A stretch of DNA of 9,220 nt from Gammaproteobacteria bacterium (GCA_012513235.1 JAAZCO010000027.1:1-9220), one strand, 5' to 3'. Shown: positions 1 through 6,566, counted from the stretch's first letter. Program-made: numbers and translations. Notes: generated from the sequence alone by a model not told the origin.

Positions 1-1
1 A

Positions 2-1894
2 GTATCACTCGCTTACGGCGCGACTCCATTGTTGGAGGATGTTTCCTGGCAAATTGCGCGTGGCGAGCGCGTGTGCATTATTGGCCGCAATGGTACGGGC
101 AAGTCAAGCATGCTGCATGTTGTACGTGGTAACCGTGTGCCTGATGGCGGTGAAGTGTGGCGCGCACCGGGTTTGAAAATTGGCGAGCTGCCGCAAGAAT
201 TACCCGTGGCCGATGAAAAGACCATTTTTGAAGTGGTGTCTGAAGGCCTCGATGGCGTTGGCGAATTATTAGCGCAGTTCAATCATATAAGTCAGAACAT
301 CGTCACCGATGAAGACCTGAATAAAATGATGCATGTGCAGCAAGAGCTTGAAGCACGTGATGGCTGGCGTTTACAGCAGTTAGTGGATAGCACTCTGAGC
401 CGCTTACAACTGCCAGCTGATAAAAAAATGAACGAGCTGTCCGGTGGTTGGCGTCGTCGGGTACTGCTGGCGCAAGCTTTAGTGGCTGAGCCAGATTTAC
501 TGTTGCTTGATGAGCCGACCAACCACTTGGATATTGGTGCTATTGCTTGGCTGGAAGAGGCCTTATTAAACTTTACCGGTGCGGTGATTTTTATTACGCA
601 CGACCGGGCTTTTTTGCAAAATTTAGCCTCTCGGATTTTAGAGTTGGACCGCGGTCACTTGATTGACTGGAACGGTGACTACGCAAGTTTCTTGGTACAC
701 AAAGAGCAGCAGTTAGCCGCTGAAGAAACCGCCAATGCTTTGTTTGACAAAAAGCTTGCGCAAGAAGAAGTGTGGATTCGCCAAGGTATTAAAGCGCGTC
801 GTACACGTAATGAAGGCCGTGTACGTGAGCTTAAAGCGTTGCGTGTTGAACGCAGTCAGCGTCGTGAACGTCAAGGTACCGCCAATATTAATATTGGTGC
901 CGGTGAAAAATCAGGTAAGCAGGTTATTGTGGCTGAGCATGTCAGCTTTGCGCATCCGGGTGGTCGTGAGCTGATTAAAGATTTCTCCATGGTATTGCAG
1001 CGTGGCGACCGCATTGGTTTGCTCGGCGCGAACGGTAGCGGTAAAACGACTTTACTGAAATTGTTGCTAGGTGATTTGCAGCCCACTTCAGGAACCATTG
1101 CTGTAGGTACTAAACTGGAAGTGGCCTATTTTGACCAGTTGCGACATCAGCTTGACCCAGAAAAAACTGTGATTGAGAACGTTGGTGAAGGCAGCGATAC
1201 CATTATGATTAATGGTCAAAGCAAGCACGTACTCAGTTATCTAGGTGATTTCCTCTTCAGTCCGCAACGTGCCCGTACCCCAGTTAAAGCCTTATCTGGC
1301 GGTGAGCGTGCGCGTTTACTCTTGGCCAAGCTGTTTACTCGCCCGGCTAACCTGTTAGTACTCGATGAGCCGACTAACGATCTGGACGTAGAAACCCTAG
1401 AACTGCTCGAAGAAGTGTTGATGGACTTTAAAGGCACTGTGCTGATTGTCAGTCACGACCGTGCGTTCTTAGATAACGTAGTAACCAACACGCTGGTGTT
1501 TGATGGCACTGGCCGTGTACGTGAGTATGTCGGTGGCTTTGATGACTGGTTGCGCCAAGGTGGCAGTATCCGTTTACTCGGTGTTACCGATGACCTTGAA
1601 GCACCGACAGCTAAGGCCGCTGAGCCTGTTATTGCCGCGCCTGCGCCAACGCCAGTTGCGAGCAACACTGAGCCCAAAAAGAAGCTGAGCTATAAATTAC
1701 AGCGTGAGTTGGATGCCATTCCAGGCGAAATTGAAACGTTAGAAACACAGCTTGCGGCTTTGCATGAGCAAGTCTCAGCAGCTGATTTTTATCAGCAACC
1801 GCAGGAAGCGACTGAAGCGGTATTAGCTAAGATTGATACAGTGCAGGAACAGTTGGACGCGCTGATTGAGCGCTGGGCTGAGCTCGACAGCTAA
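2..1894 (+). CDS. uup: ABC-F family ATPase Uup, 5' end cut off by window edge
   Basis: Soluble ABC-F protein with two ATPase domains and no membrane segment. In E. coli, Uup loss raises precise transposon excision, and the protein has been linked to ribosome function and branched-DNA binding. The frame is open from base 2 with no start codon, reading VSLAYGATPLLEDVSWQI; a TTG at 29 is internal to the conserved N-terminus, so about 8-9 residues are missing. In visible numbering (residue 1 at base 2): Walker A GRNGTGKSS at 28-36, LSGGW at 146, Walker B LLLLDEPTNHLD at 166-177, switch ITHD after it. A charged Arg/Lys-rich linker lies around 240-290. The second ATPase has GANGSGKTT at 342-350, LSGGE at 431 and LLVLDEPTNDLD at 451-462. 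A Pro/Ala-rich tether leads to a C-terminal coiled-coil domain from about 559, starting KKKLSYKLQREL. That domain separates Uup from EttA, YbiT and YheS. 630 visible residues agree with a family length near 635. Confidence 0.96.
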   Translation, partial: VSLAYGATPLLEDVSWQIARGERVCIIGRNGTGKSSMLHVVRGNRVPDGGEVWRAPGLKIGELPQELPVADEKTIFEVVSEGLDGVGELLAQFNHISQNIVTDEDLNKMMHVQQELEARDGWRLQQLVDSTLSRLQLPADKKMNELSGGWRRRVLLAQALVAEPDLLLLDEPTNHLDIGAIAWLEEALLNFTGAVIFITHDRAFLQNLASRILELDRGHLIDWNGDYASFLVHKEQQLAAEETANALFDKKLAQEEVWIRQGIKARRTRNEGRVRELKALRVERSQRRERQGTANINIGAGEKSGKQVIVAEHVSFAHPGGRELIKDFSMVLQRGDRIGLLGANGSGKTTLLKLLLGDLQPTSGTIAVGTKLEVAYFDQLRHQLDPEKTVIENVGEGSDTIMINGQSKHVLSYLGDFLFSPQRARTPVKALSGGERARLLLAKLFTRPANLLVLDEPTNDLDVETLELLEEVLMDFKGTVLIVSHDRAFLDNVVTNTLVFDGTGRVREYVGGFDDWLRQGGSIRLLGVTDDLEAPTAKAAEPVIAAPAPTPVASNTEPKKKLSYKLQRELDAIPGEIETLETQLAALHEQVSAADFYQQPQEATEAVLAKIDTVQEQLDALIERWAELDS

Positions 1895-1951
1895 GTCAAG
1901 TGACTAACTGTGCATTATGGCTCAGGTCTGTGCACGGTAGGTGACTTACAT

Positions 1952-1987
1952 AACAGGCAAGTTCTGCATCAGCAGCTTGCCTGTTTT
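1952..1987 (+). terminator. Rho-independent terminator of uup, between convergent genes
   Basis: Perfect 10-bp inverted repeat: aacaggcaag (1952-1961) pairs with cttgcctgtt (1976-1985). Inside it, after a TT bulge, ctgc (1964-1967) pairs with gcag (1972-1975) around the tetraloop atca. The 3' arm runs into TTTT (1984-1987), so it works best for rightward transcription out of uup, 57 bases after its stop. Its edge is 12 bases beyond the usp stop on the other strand. On that strand the stem is followed by tatgtaag with no T-run, so termination of usp here would be weaker. Confidence 0.75.
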
Positions 1988-1999
1988 GCTATGTGGCTA

Positions 2000-2449
2000 T
2001 TAATCGTCTGCAGTATGGGTTTGTAAATCGACTGCTAATACGTCGCAAGGCGCATCGGCCAGCAAATCTTTAGTGGTTGAGCCTAGCAGCATCGCTAAGC
2101 CATGACGGCCATGGCTGCCCACAATAATCAGATCGCAGTTATGCTCTTTGGCCAATAGATGAATCTCTTGGCGTGGCTGACCGTAACGTAGGTGGCAGTT
2201 GTTTTCTTTGAGCAATTGATGCTGTTCAGCCAAAATATTGAGCTTGTGTTGTGCTTGCTCAGTTTGTTGTTCTTGTAGCAGTGATAAGTCCATTGGCACA
2301 TCACCACCAAAAGCCATGGTCAGCGGCTCAACAACGTGCACCAGTGTGGTTTGGCAAGCCAGCGCTTGGCACAGTTGCTGGGCTCTTTGTAAAACGCGGT
2401 GACAATCTTCGGTTAAATCAATAGCAATCAGTAGATGGGAATATGCCAT
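2000..2449 (-). CDS. Universal stress protein, UspA family
   Basis: Single-domain cytoplasmic Usp protein of 149 residues, the usual size for the family. It starts MAYSHLLIAIDLTEDC, the typical first beta strand with the conserved Asp (D11). It has the middle strand TTLVHVVEP and, from G111, the phosphate-binding stretch GSHGRHGLAMLLGS followed by the terminal strand CDVLAVDL. This resembles the ATP-binding motif G-2X-G-9X-G-(S/T), but I count 8 residues between the second and third conserved Gly, so nucleotide binding is likely by family and not certain. ATG at 2449-2447 is preceded, on the minus strand, by GGAG (2459-2456) with 6 bases between, which fixes the start. It is transcribed towards uup and divergent from fadB. 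In Pseudomonas several usp genes respond to oxygen limitation through ANR, but I see no convincing ANR box upstream. The exact role is unknown; Usp proteins usually aid survival under stress or starvation. Confidence 0.92.
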   Translation of the reverse strand: MAYSHLLIAIDLTEDCHRVLQRAQQLCQALACQTTLVHVVEPLTMAFGGDVPMDLSLLQEQQTEQAQHKLNILAEQHQLLKENNCHLRYGQPRQEIHLLAKEHNCDLIIVGSHGRHGLAMLLGSTTKDLLADAPCDVLAVDLQTHTADD

Positions 2450-2600
2450 AGCTGTCTCCAGTCCTTTTTCTTGGCTTAGCGCCGTTGAGTGCGTGGTATT
2501 GAGGTCGTAGGCCGCACTTTATATTGCCTCCAAGCACTGCCTTGCGTTGCACAATCAACTTTAATGTAACGTCACTGCAGAGCAATTGCACGAATTTATC

Positions 2601-2628
2601 TTGGTTATACAATTTACCCTTATAAAAT
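2601..2628 (+). promoter_or_regulatory. Possible sigma70 promoter, weak
   Basis: TTGGTT (2601-2606), a 16-base spacer and TAAAAT (2623-2628, five of six matches to TATAAT) lie in an AT-rich stretch. A second overlapping choice is TTGCAC (2586-2591), 16 bases, TACAAT (2608-2613). Either would start a transcript reading towards the 30-codon ORF and fadB. The -35 elements are poor, so this is only a candidate. Confidence 0.3.
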
Positions 2629-2671
2629 GTAGGCCTATGGCGCAGTAGTAGAGAATTTTTAACATTCTTCG

Positions 2672-2764
2672 ATGTTGCTAATTGACAAAGAGAAAAAATT
2701 ACGTGAATGTGTGCTTACCCAAATCAAACGGGCGTATGAAATTCGTTTTGGCACTGCCGCTTAA
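2672..2764 (+). CDS. Possible 30-codon ORF, unknown function, may not be a gene
   Basis: An ATG at 2672 opens a 30-residue frame ending in TAA at 2762-2764; the previous in-frame stop is at 2660-2662. The peptide starts MLLIDKEKKLREC and ends YEIRFGTAA. It is rich in Lys, Arg and Glu, would form an amphipathic helix, and has no signal peptide or membrane segment. Against it: no Shine-Dalgarno sequence (the ATG is preceded by aacattcttcg), and a frame this short is expected by chance. For it: a protein-like composition and a promoter candidate about 45 bases upstream. It could be a small protein, a leader peptide or the remnant of a decayed gene. I do not recognise the sequence. Confidence 0.22.
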   Translation: MLLIDKEKKLRECVLTQIKRAYEIRFGTAA

Positions 2765-2775
2765 ATTCTTCTGAA

Positions 2776-2781
2776 TATAAT
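2776..2781 (+). promoter_or_regulatory. Likely -10 box of the fadBA promoter
   Basis: A perfect TATAAT hexamer lies 108 bases before the fadB start codon. At 16-18 bases upstream there is only cactgccg (2752-2759), a poor -35. TTGGCA at 2748-2753 is a better -35 but is 22 bases away. Transcription would begin near 2788, giving a leader of about 100 bases. The weak -35 suggests the promoter is modest or depends on a regulator. Confidence 0.5.
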
Positions 2782-2795
2782 AATGGTATGAGTGC

Positions 2796-2808
2796 CAAAC
2801 AGTGTTTC
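2796..2808. promoter_or_regulatory. Candidate PsrA operator upstream of fadBA
   Basis: The sequence caaacagtgtttc fits (G/C)AAAC-N2-4-GTTT(G/C), the palindrome reported for PsrA, the Pseudomonas TetR-family fatty-acid regulator, with N = 3. It sits in a longer near-palindrome, gccaaacagtgtttcgc (2794-2810), where 6 of 7 arm positions pair. Relative to the TATAAT box at 2776-2781 it would cover about +8 to +20, a position suited to repression. PsrA represses fadBA5 in P. aeruginosa and is released by long-chain acyl-CoA. Binding here is inferred from the motif and the gene downstream; psrA itself is not in the window. Confidence 0.55.
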
Positions 2809-2835
2809 GCAAAGTGCCTTGCACAATATTGAATG

Positions 2836-2881
2836 GCTGACAGTCCTCAATTAAAGACTGCTCAGCTTCCATAGAATGGAG
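2836..2881 (+). promoter_or_regulatory. Leader hairpins before fadB, the second covering its ribosome binding site
   Basis: First hairpin: gctgacagtc (2836-2845) pairs with gactg-c-tcagc (2856-2866), ten base pairs with one bulged C (2861) around the loop ctcaattaaa. Second: tccat (2868-2872) pairs with atgga (2876-2880) around aga, and so includes the GGA of the fadB Shine-Dalgarno sequence GGAG (2878-2881), which is 8 bases before the ATG. The second stem is short with a 3-base loop and probably only marginally stable. The pair could tune fadB translation. There is no T-run, so this is not a terminator. Confidence 0.35.
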
Positions 2882-2889
2882 ATCAGCTG

Positions 2890-5037
2890 ATGATTTACGC
2901 AGGTAAAGCCATCACGGTGAAGACCCTTGAAAGTGGTATCGTTGAATTAAATTTCGACCTCAAGGGTGAGTCCGTCAATAAGTTTAACCGTCTTACACTG
3001 ACCGAACTGCGCGCTGCAGTGGATGCAATCCAGGCCCATAACGATGTTAAGGCTGTGGTTGTGACCAGTGGTAAAGATGTATTTATCGTTGGTGCAGATA
3101 TCACTGAGTTCGTTGAGAACTTTAAGCTGCCTGAAGAAGAATTGATTGCTGCCAACCTTGAAATCAATAAAATTTTTAATGATTTTGAAGATTTAAATGT
3201 ACCTACCGTAGCAGCAATCAATGGCATCGCTTTAGGCGGTGGTTTTGAAATGTGCTTGGCTGCAGATTATCGTGTGATGTCGGACAGTGCCAAAGTAGGC
3301 TTGCCCGAAGTTAAACTCGGTATTTATCCAGGCTTTGGCGGTACTGTACGTTTAACACGTGTGGTGGGTGCTGACAACGCCATTGAGTGGATTGCAGGTG
3401 GTAAAGAAGGTCGCGCCGAAGAAGCACTGAAAGTGGGCGCAGTCGATGTTGTGGTTAGCGCTGATAAGTTGCTAGCTGCTGCGATTGACTTGGCTCAGCG
3501 TGCAATCTCAGGTGAGTTGGATTACAAAGCTAAGCGTCAACCTAAACTGGAAAAACTCAAGCTCAATGCCATTGAACAAATGATGAGTTTTGAAGCTGCC
3601 AAAGGTTTGGTCGCTGCACAGGCAGGACCAAATTTCCCAGCGCCGATTGAAGCGGTGAAGACCATTCAAAAAGCGGCCAACCATGGTCGTGATAAAGCGC
3701 TGGAAATTGAAGCTAAAGGTTTTGTTAAGTTAGCAAAAACCTCAGTGGCAGAAAGCTTAATTGGTTTGTTTCTAAACGACCAAGAGCTCAAGCGTAAAGC
3801 TAAAGCACACGAGAAAATTGCTCGTGATGTGAAGCTGTCAGCGGTATTAGGTGCCGGTATTATGGGGGGCGGTATCGCTTACCAGTCTGCGCTCAAAGGC
3901 ACGCCAATTTTAATGAAGGATATCCGTGAAGAGGGTATTCAATTAGGCCTAGATGAAGCCGCTAAGCTGTTAGTTAAGCGTGTGGAGCGTAAGCGTTTAA
4001 CGCCAGCGGCCATGGCTAAAGCCTTGAATGCAATTCGCCCAACCATGTCTTATGGCGATTTTGGCCATGTGGATATTGTGGTCGAAGCAGTTGTTGAAAA
4101 TCCGAAGGTCAAGCAAGGGGTATTGGCAGAAGTTGAGCAGCATGTGGGCGAGAACACCATCCTTGCTTCGAATACCTCAACCATCTCCATCAACTTGTTG
4201 GCAAAAGCACTGAAGCGTCCTGAAAACTTTGTTGGTATGCACTTCTTTAACCCTGTGCATATGATGCCATTGGTTGAAGTGATTCGTGGTGAGCACTCAT
4301 CTGATGAAGCGGTAGCGACCACTGTTGCTTACGCGCAGAAAATGGGTAAAAACCCAATCGTAGTCAATGACTGTCCAGGTTTCTTAGTCAACCGCGTACT
4401 GTTCCCATACTTTGGTGGCTTTGCAAAACTTGTCAGCGCTGGCGTTGATTTTGTGCGCATTGACAAAGTTATGGAAAAGTTCGGCTGGCCGATGGGTCCT
4501 GCTTACTTAATGGACGTGGTGGGTATTGATACCGGGCACCATGGTCGTGACGTGATGGCTGAAGGCTTCCCTGACCGAATGAAAGATGATCAACGCTCTG
4601 CAGTCGACGCACTGTATGAGGCTGATCGTTTGGGTCAGAAAAATGGTAAAGGTTTCTATGCCTATGAAACAGACAAGCGCGGTAAGCCGAAAAAAGTCGT
4701 GGACGATGCGATTGCAGGTGTTTTAGCGCCGGTGATTTATGAGCAGCGTGAAGTGACTGACGAAGACATCATTAACTGGATGATGATTCCATTGTGCATG
4801 GAAACAGTACGTTGCCTTGAAGACGGTATTGTTGAGACTGCCGCAGAAGCGGATATGGGCTTGATTTACGGTATTGGTTTCCCGTTATTCCGTGGTGGTG
4901 CCTTACGTTACATCGACAGCATTGGCGTGGCTGAGTTTGTTGCTTTAGCTGACCAGTACGCTGATTTGGGTGCGCTATATCACCCGACCGAAAAATTACG
5001 TGAAATGGCCAAAAACGGTCAAACCTTTTTCGGTTAA
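2890..5037 (+). CDS. fadB: Fatty-acid oxidation complex alpha subunit FadB (enoyl-CoA hydratase / 3-hydroxyacyl-CoA dehydrogenase)
   Basis: Multifunctional beta-oxidation enzyme of 715 residues (E. coli FadB has 729). The N-terminal crotonase domain (about 1-190) hydrates 2-enoyl-CoA. It shows FIVGADITEF (65-74) and NGIALGGGFE (111-120), with the two catalytic glutamates E120 and E140, matching E. coli E119 and E139. After a linker helix, the NAD-binding domain starts with VLGAGIMGGG (319-328). The dehydrogenase catalytic pair is H451 in HFFNPVH and E463 in LVEVIRGE, matching E. coli H450 and E462. The C-terminal dehydrogenase domains include VNDCPGFLVNRV from 491. The start is fixed by GGAG (2878-2881) and by an N-terminus (MIYAGKAITV) that lines up with E. 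coli MLYKGDTLYL. fadA follows 30 bases later with its own ribosome site, so the two are one operon. FadB and FadA form a cytosolic alpha2-beta2 complex. A PsrA-like site upstream suggests fatty-acid induction. All catalytic residues I checked are present. Confidence 0.98.
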   Translation: MIYAGKAITVKTLESGIVELNFDLKGESVNKFNRLTLTELRAAVDAIQAHNDVKAVVVTSGKDVFIVGADITEFVENFKLPEEELIAANLEINKIFNDFEDLNVPTVAAINGIALGGGFEMCLAADYRVMSDSAKVGLPEVKLGIYPGFGGTVRLTRVVGADNAIEWIAGGKEGRAEEALKVGAVDVVVSADKLLAAAIDLAQRAISGELDYKAKRQPKLEKLKLNAIEQMMSFEAAKGLVAAQAGPNFPAPIEAVKTIQKAANHGRDKALEIEAKGFVKLAKTSVAESLIGLFLNDQELKRKAKAHEKIARDVKLSAVLGAGIMGGGIAYQSALKGTPILMKDIREEGIQLGLDEAAKLLVKRVERKRLTPAAMAKALNAIRPTMSYGDFGHVDIVVEAVVENPKVKQGVLAEVEQHVGENTILASNTSTISINLLAKALKRPENFVGMHFFNPVHMMPLVEVIRGEHSSDEAVATTVAYAQKMGKNPIVVNDCPGFLVNRVLFPYFGGFAKLVSAGVDFVRIDKVMEKFGWPMGPAYLMDVVGIDTGHHGRDVMAEGFPDRMKDDQRSAVDALYEADRLGQKNGKGFYAYETDKRGKPKKVVDDAIAGVLAPVIYEQREVTDEDIINWMMIPLCMETVRCLEDGIVETAAEADMGLIYGIGFPLFRGGALRYIDSIGVAEFVALADQYADLGALYHPTEKLREMAKNGQTFFG

Positions 5038-5067
5038 TCGATAACAGATTAGAGCGGGAGTAAAGAT

Positions 5068-6243
5068 ATGAGCTTAAATCCAAGAGATGCAGTCATTGTT
5101 GACTTCGGGCGTACCCCTATGGGTCGCTCTAAAGGTGGGATGCACCGCAATACACGTGCTGAAAATATGTCAGCTCAGTTAATTACGGGTTTGCTAAATC
5201 GTAATGACAAAGTTAATCCAGCTGAAGTTGAAGATGTGATCTGGGGTTGCGTTAACCAAACCCTGGAGCAGGGCTGGAACATTGCCCGTATGGCGTCTTT
5301 GATGACTGCTATCCCTCACACGAGCGCTGCGCAAACTGTGAGTCGTTTGTGTGGTTCATCCATGAGCGCGCTGCACACTGCAGTACAAGCCATTCAAACC
5401 GGTAACGGTGATGTGTTTGTCGTCGGTGGTGTTGAGCATATGGGGCACGTGGGCATGATGCACGGTCTTGAGCCGAATCCGCATATGTCACTCTATGCTT
5501 CGAAAGCGTCAGGCATGATGGGTTTGACGGCTGAAATGCTGGGTAAAATGCATGGTATCAGCCGTGAGCAGCAAGATGCGTTTGGCGAGCGTTCACACCG
5601 TTTGGCGCAAAAGGCGACTGTTGAAGGTCATTTCAAAGACGAAATTATTCCAATGGAAGGCTATGATGCGGATGGCTTCTTGAAGGTGTTTGACTATGAC
5701 GAAACCATTCGTCCAGAAACAACACTGGAAAGTTTAGCAGCATTACGCCCTGTGTTTAACCCTAAAGGCGGGACTGTAACTGCCGGTACTTCGTCACAAA
5801 TCACTGATGGTGCTTCGTGCATGATCGTAATGTCTGCACAGCGTGCTCAAGACTTAGGCATTGAGCCTATGGCTGTCGTGCGCTCCATGGCAGTTGCGGG
5901 TGTGGATCCGGCGATTATGGGTTACGGTCCTGTGCCGGCCACGCATAAAGCCTTGAAGCGTGCCGGTTTAACTATGGATGATATTGACTTTGTTGAGCTT
6001 AACGAAGCCTTTGCTGCCCAAGCCTTACCTGTGCTCAAAGACTTAAAGCTGCTGGATAAAATGGAGCAGAAGGTCAACTTGCATGGTGGTGCGATTGCTT
6101 TAGGCCACCCATTTGGCTGTTCTGGTGCACGTATTTCCGGTACTTTGCTCAATGTGATGAAGCAAAATAGTGGAACTTTAGGTTTAGCCACTATGTGTAT
6201 TGGTTTAGGCCAAGGTATTTCTACGGTATTTGAACGCGTGTAA
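5068..6243 (+). CDS. fadA: 3-ketoacyl-CoA thiolase FadA, beta subunit of the fatty-acid oxidation complex
   Basis: Catalyses CoA-dependent cleavage of 3-ketoacyl-CoA to acetyl-CoA and an acyl-CoA two carbons shorter, the last step of each beta-oxidation round. The 391 residues are full length for a bacterial thiolase (E. coli FadA 387). The acyl-accepting cysteine is C95 in VSRLCGSSMSA. The conserved NEAFA lies at 312-316, the catalytic histidine is H347 in GGAIALGHPFG, and the second active-site cysteine is C377 in TMCIGLGQG. These are the complete thiolase triad. The opening MSLNPRDAVIVDFGRTPMGR is typical of Pseudomonas FadA. GGGAG (5056-5060) is 7 bases before the ATG. The gene is translated from the fadB message and followed by an intrinsic terminator 16 bases after its stop. 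The fadB neighbour and the sequence opening favour FadA over the related acetyl-CoA acetyltransferases (AtoB/PhaA). Confidence 0.98.
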   Translation: MSLNPRDAVIVDFGRTPMGRSKGGMHRNTRAENMSAQLITGLLNRNDKVNPAEVEDVIWGCVNQTLEQGWNIARMASLMTAIPHTSAAQTVSRLCGSSMSALHTAVQAIQTGNGDVFVVGGVEHMGHVGMMHGLEPNPHMSLYASKASGMMGLTAEMLGKMHGISREQQDAFGERSHRLAQKATVEGHFKDEIIPMEGYDADGFLKVFDYDETIRPETTLESLAALRPVFNPKGGTVTAGTSSQITDGASCMIVMSAQRAQDLGIEPMAVVRSMAVAGVDPAIMGYGPVPATHKALKRAGLTMDDIDFVELNEAFAAQALPVLKDLKLLDKMEQKVNLHGGAIALGHPFGCSGARISGTLLNVMKQNSGTLGLATMCIGLGQGISTVFERV

Positions 6244-6259
6244 ACGTCTTCGCAATACC

Positions 6260-6289
6260 AAAGCCGGGGCTTGATGCCTCGGCTTTTTT
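6260..6289 (+). terminator. Rho-independent terminator of the fadBA operon
   Basis: aaagccggggc (6260-6270) pairs with gcctcggcttt (6276-6286), eleven pairs including one G-U, around the loop ttgat. It runs into TTTTTT at 6284-6289. It lies 16 bases after the fadA stop codon. Its T-run ends only 4 bases before the Shine-Dalgarno sequence of the next gene, so that gene is separated from fadBA transcription unless there is readthrough. Confidence 0.9.
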
Positions 6290-6304
6290 ATTTGGAAGCA
6301 TATA

Positions 6305-6547
6305 ATGAGTATACAAGTTGGTATTTATCAGCATTATAAGGGTCAACAATATCGAGTGATTGGCGTTGCTCAGCACTCGGAAAGTGAAGAGCAATTGGTC
6401 GTCTATCAAGCGCTATATGGCGCTTTTGGTTTATGGGTGCGTCCGTTGTCTATGTTTGTTGAGCAGGTGCAAGTGCAAGGACAATGTCAGCCGCGCTTTA
6501 CTTTGTTACAAACTGAAGAAAACATGTTTTTACCGCCAAAAAGCTGA
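6305..6547 (+). CDS. DUF1653 family small protein, function unknown
   Basis: An 80-residue protein matching the DUF1653 pattern as I know it: an opening G-x-Y-x-HYKG (GIYQHYKGQQYRVIGVA, from residue 6), then HSESEEQLVVYQALYG, then GLWVRPLSMF, and PRF near the end. No signal peptide, membrane segment or catalytic motif is visible; it is probably a compact, beta-rich cytoplasmic protein. In the family the residue after YQxLYG is usually acidic as I recall; here it is Ala (YGAFGLWVRP). The ATG is preceded by GGAAG (6294-6298) with 6 bases between. It lies between fadA and topA, as PA3012 does in P. aeruginosa from memory. It has almost no room for its own promoter after the fadBA terminator, so transcription probably comes from readthrough or from a promoter inside fadA. 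No function can be assigned. Confidence 0.88.
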   Translation: MSIQVGIYQHYKGQQYRVIGVAQHSESEEQLVVYQALYGAFGLWVRPLSMFVEQVQVQGQCQPRFTLLQTEENMFLPPKS

Positions 6548-6566
6548 GAGCAAATTCAGCAAAAAC

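Larger units (their letters stand above)
2450..2889. other. 440-base divergent intergenic region between usp and fadB
   Basis: No well-supported gene lies here. The half near usp (2450-2600) must hold the leftward usp promoter, but no minus-strand pair with both a good -35 and a good -10 stands out; the best is a loose TTGCTC-N16-TAAAGT read leftward from about 2587 to 2560. The middle carries a rightward promoter-like pair (2601-2628) and a 30-codon ORF of doubtful status. The part nearest fadB carries TATAAT at 2776-2781, a PsrA-type palindrome at 2796-2808 and two leader hairpins just before the fadB ribosome binding site. No tRNA, IS end or REP-like repeat is visible. Confidence 0.7.

Noticed and set aside
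29..31. TTG as the start of uup
   Set aside because: The frame is open upstream to base 2 and encodes VSLAYGATP, the conserved Uup N-terminal strand, so the true start is outside the window.
2418..2612. 64-codon minus-strand ORF overlapping the usp start
   Set aside because: It overlaps the usp start in another frame, has no family resemblance I can see and no ribosome binding site; it is explained by non-coding sequence upstream of usp.
2682..2687. Perfect -35 hexamer TTGACA
   Set aside because: No -10-like hexamer occurs 16-18 bases downstream (gaatgt is the best), and it lies inside the 30-codon ORF.
2675..2688. ANR/FNR-like site TTGCTAATTGACAA
   Set aside because: Only 7 of 10 conserved positions match TTGAT-N4-ATCAA, with a poor right half. 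It is more than 200 bases from the usp start and not next to a promoter I trust.
2748..2764. Sigma54-like ttggcactgccgcttaa upstream of fadB
   Set aside because: The -24 part (TGGCAC) fits, but the -12 part lacks the required GC: GG at 2750-2751 is followed at the right distance by TA. It also overlaps the end of the small ORF.
2538..2827. Partial direct repeat: tgccttgc and ttgcacaat at 2538-2555 and tgccttgcacaat at 2815-2827
   Set aside because: Short, imperfect and unequal in spacing, with no further shared flank; likely chance in a 440-base region.
4772..5083. 103-codon minus-strand ORF over the fadB-fadA junction
   Set aside because: Almost entirely antisense to the conserved fadB 3' end; its composition (Gln, Arg, His, Ser-rich) is typical of a shadow frame.
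6543..6560. Hairpin gctgag/ttcagc at the DUF1653 stop codon as a terminator
   Set aside because: The stem has only 5-6 pairs, and on the plus strand both flanks are A-runs, not T-runs. It would suit only minus-strand transcription, where no gene is present.
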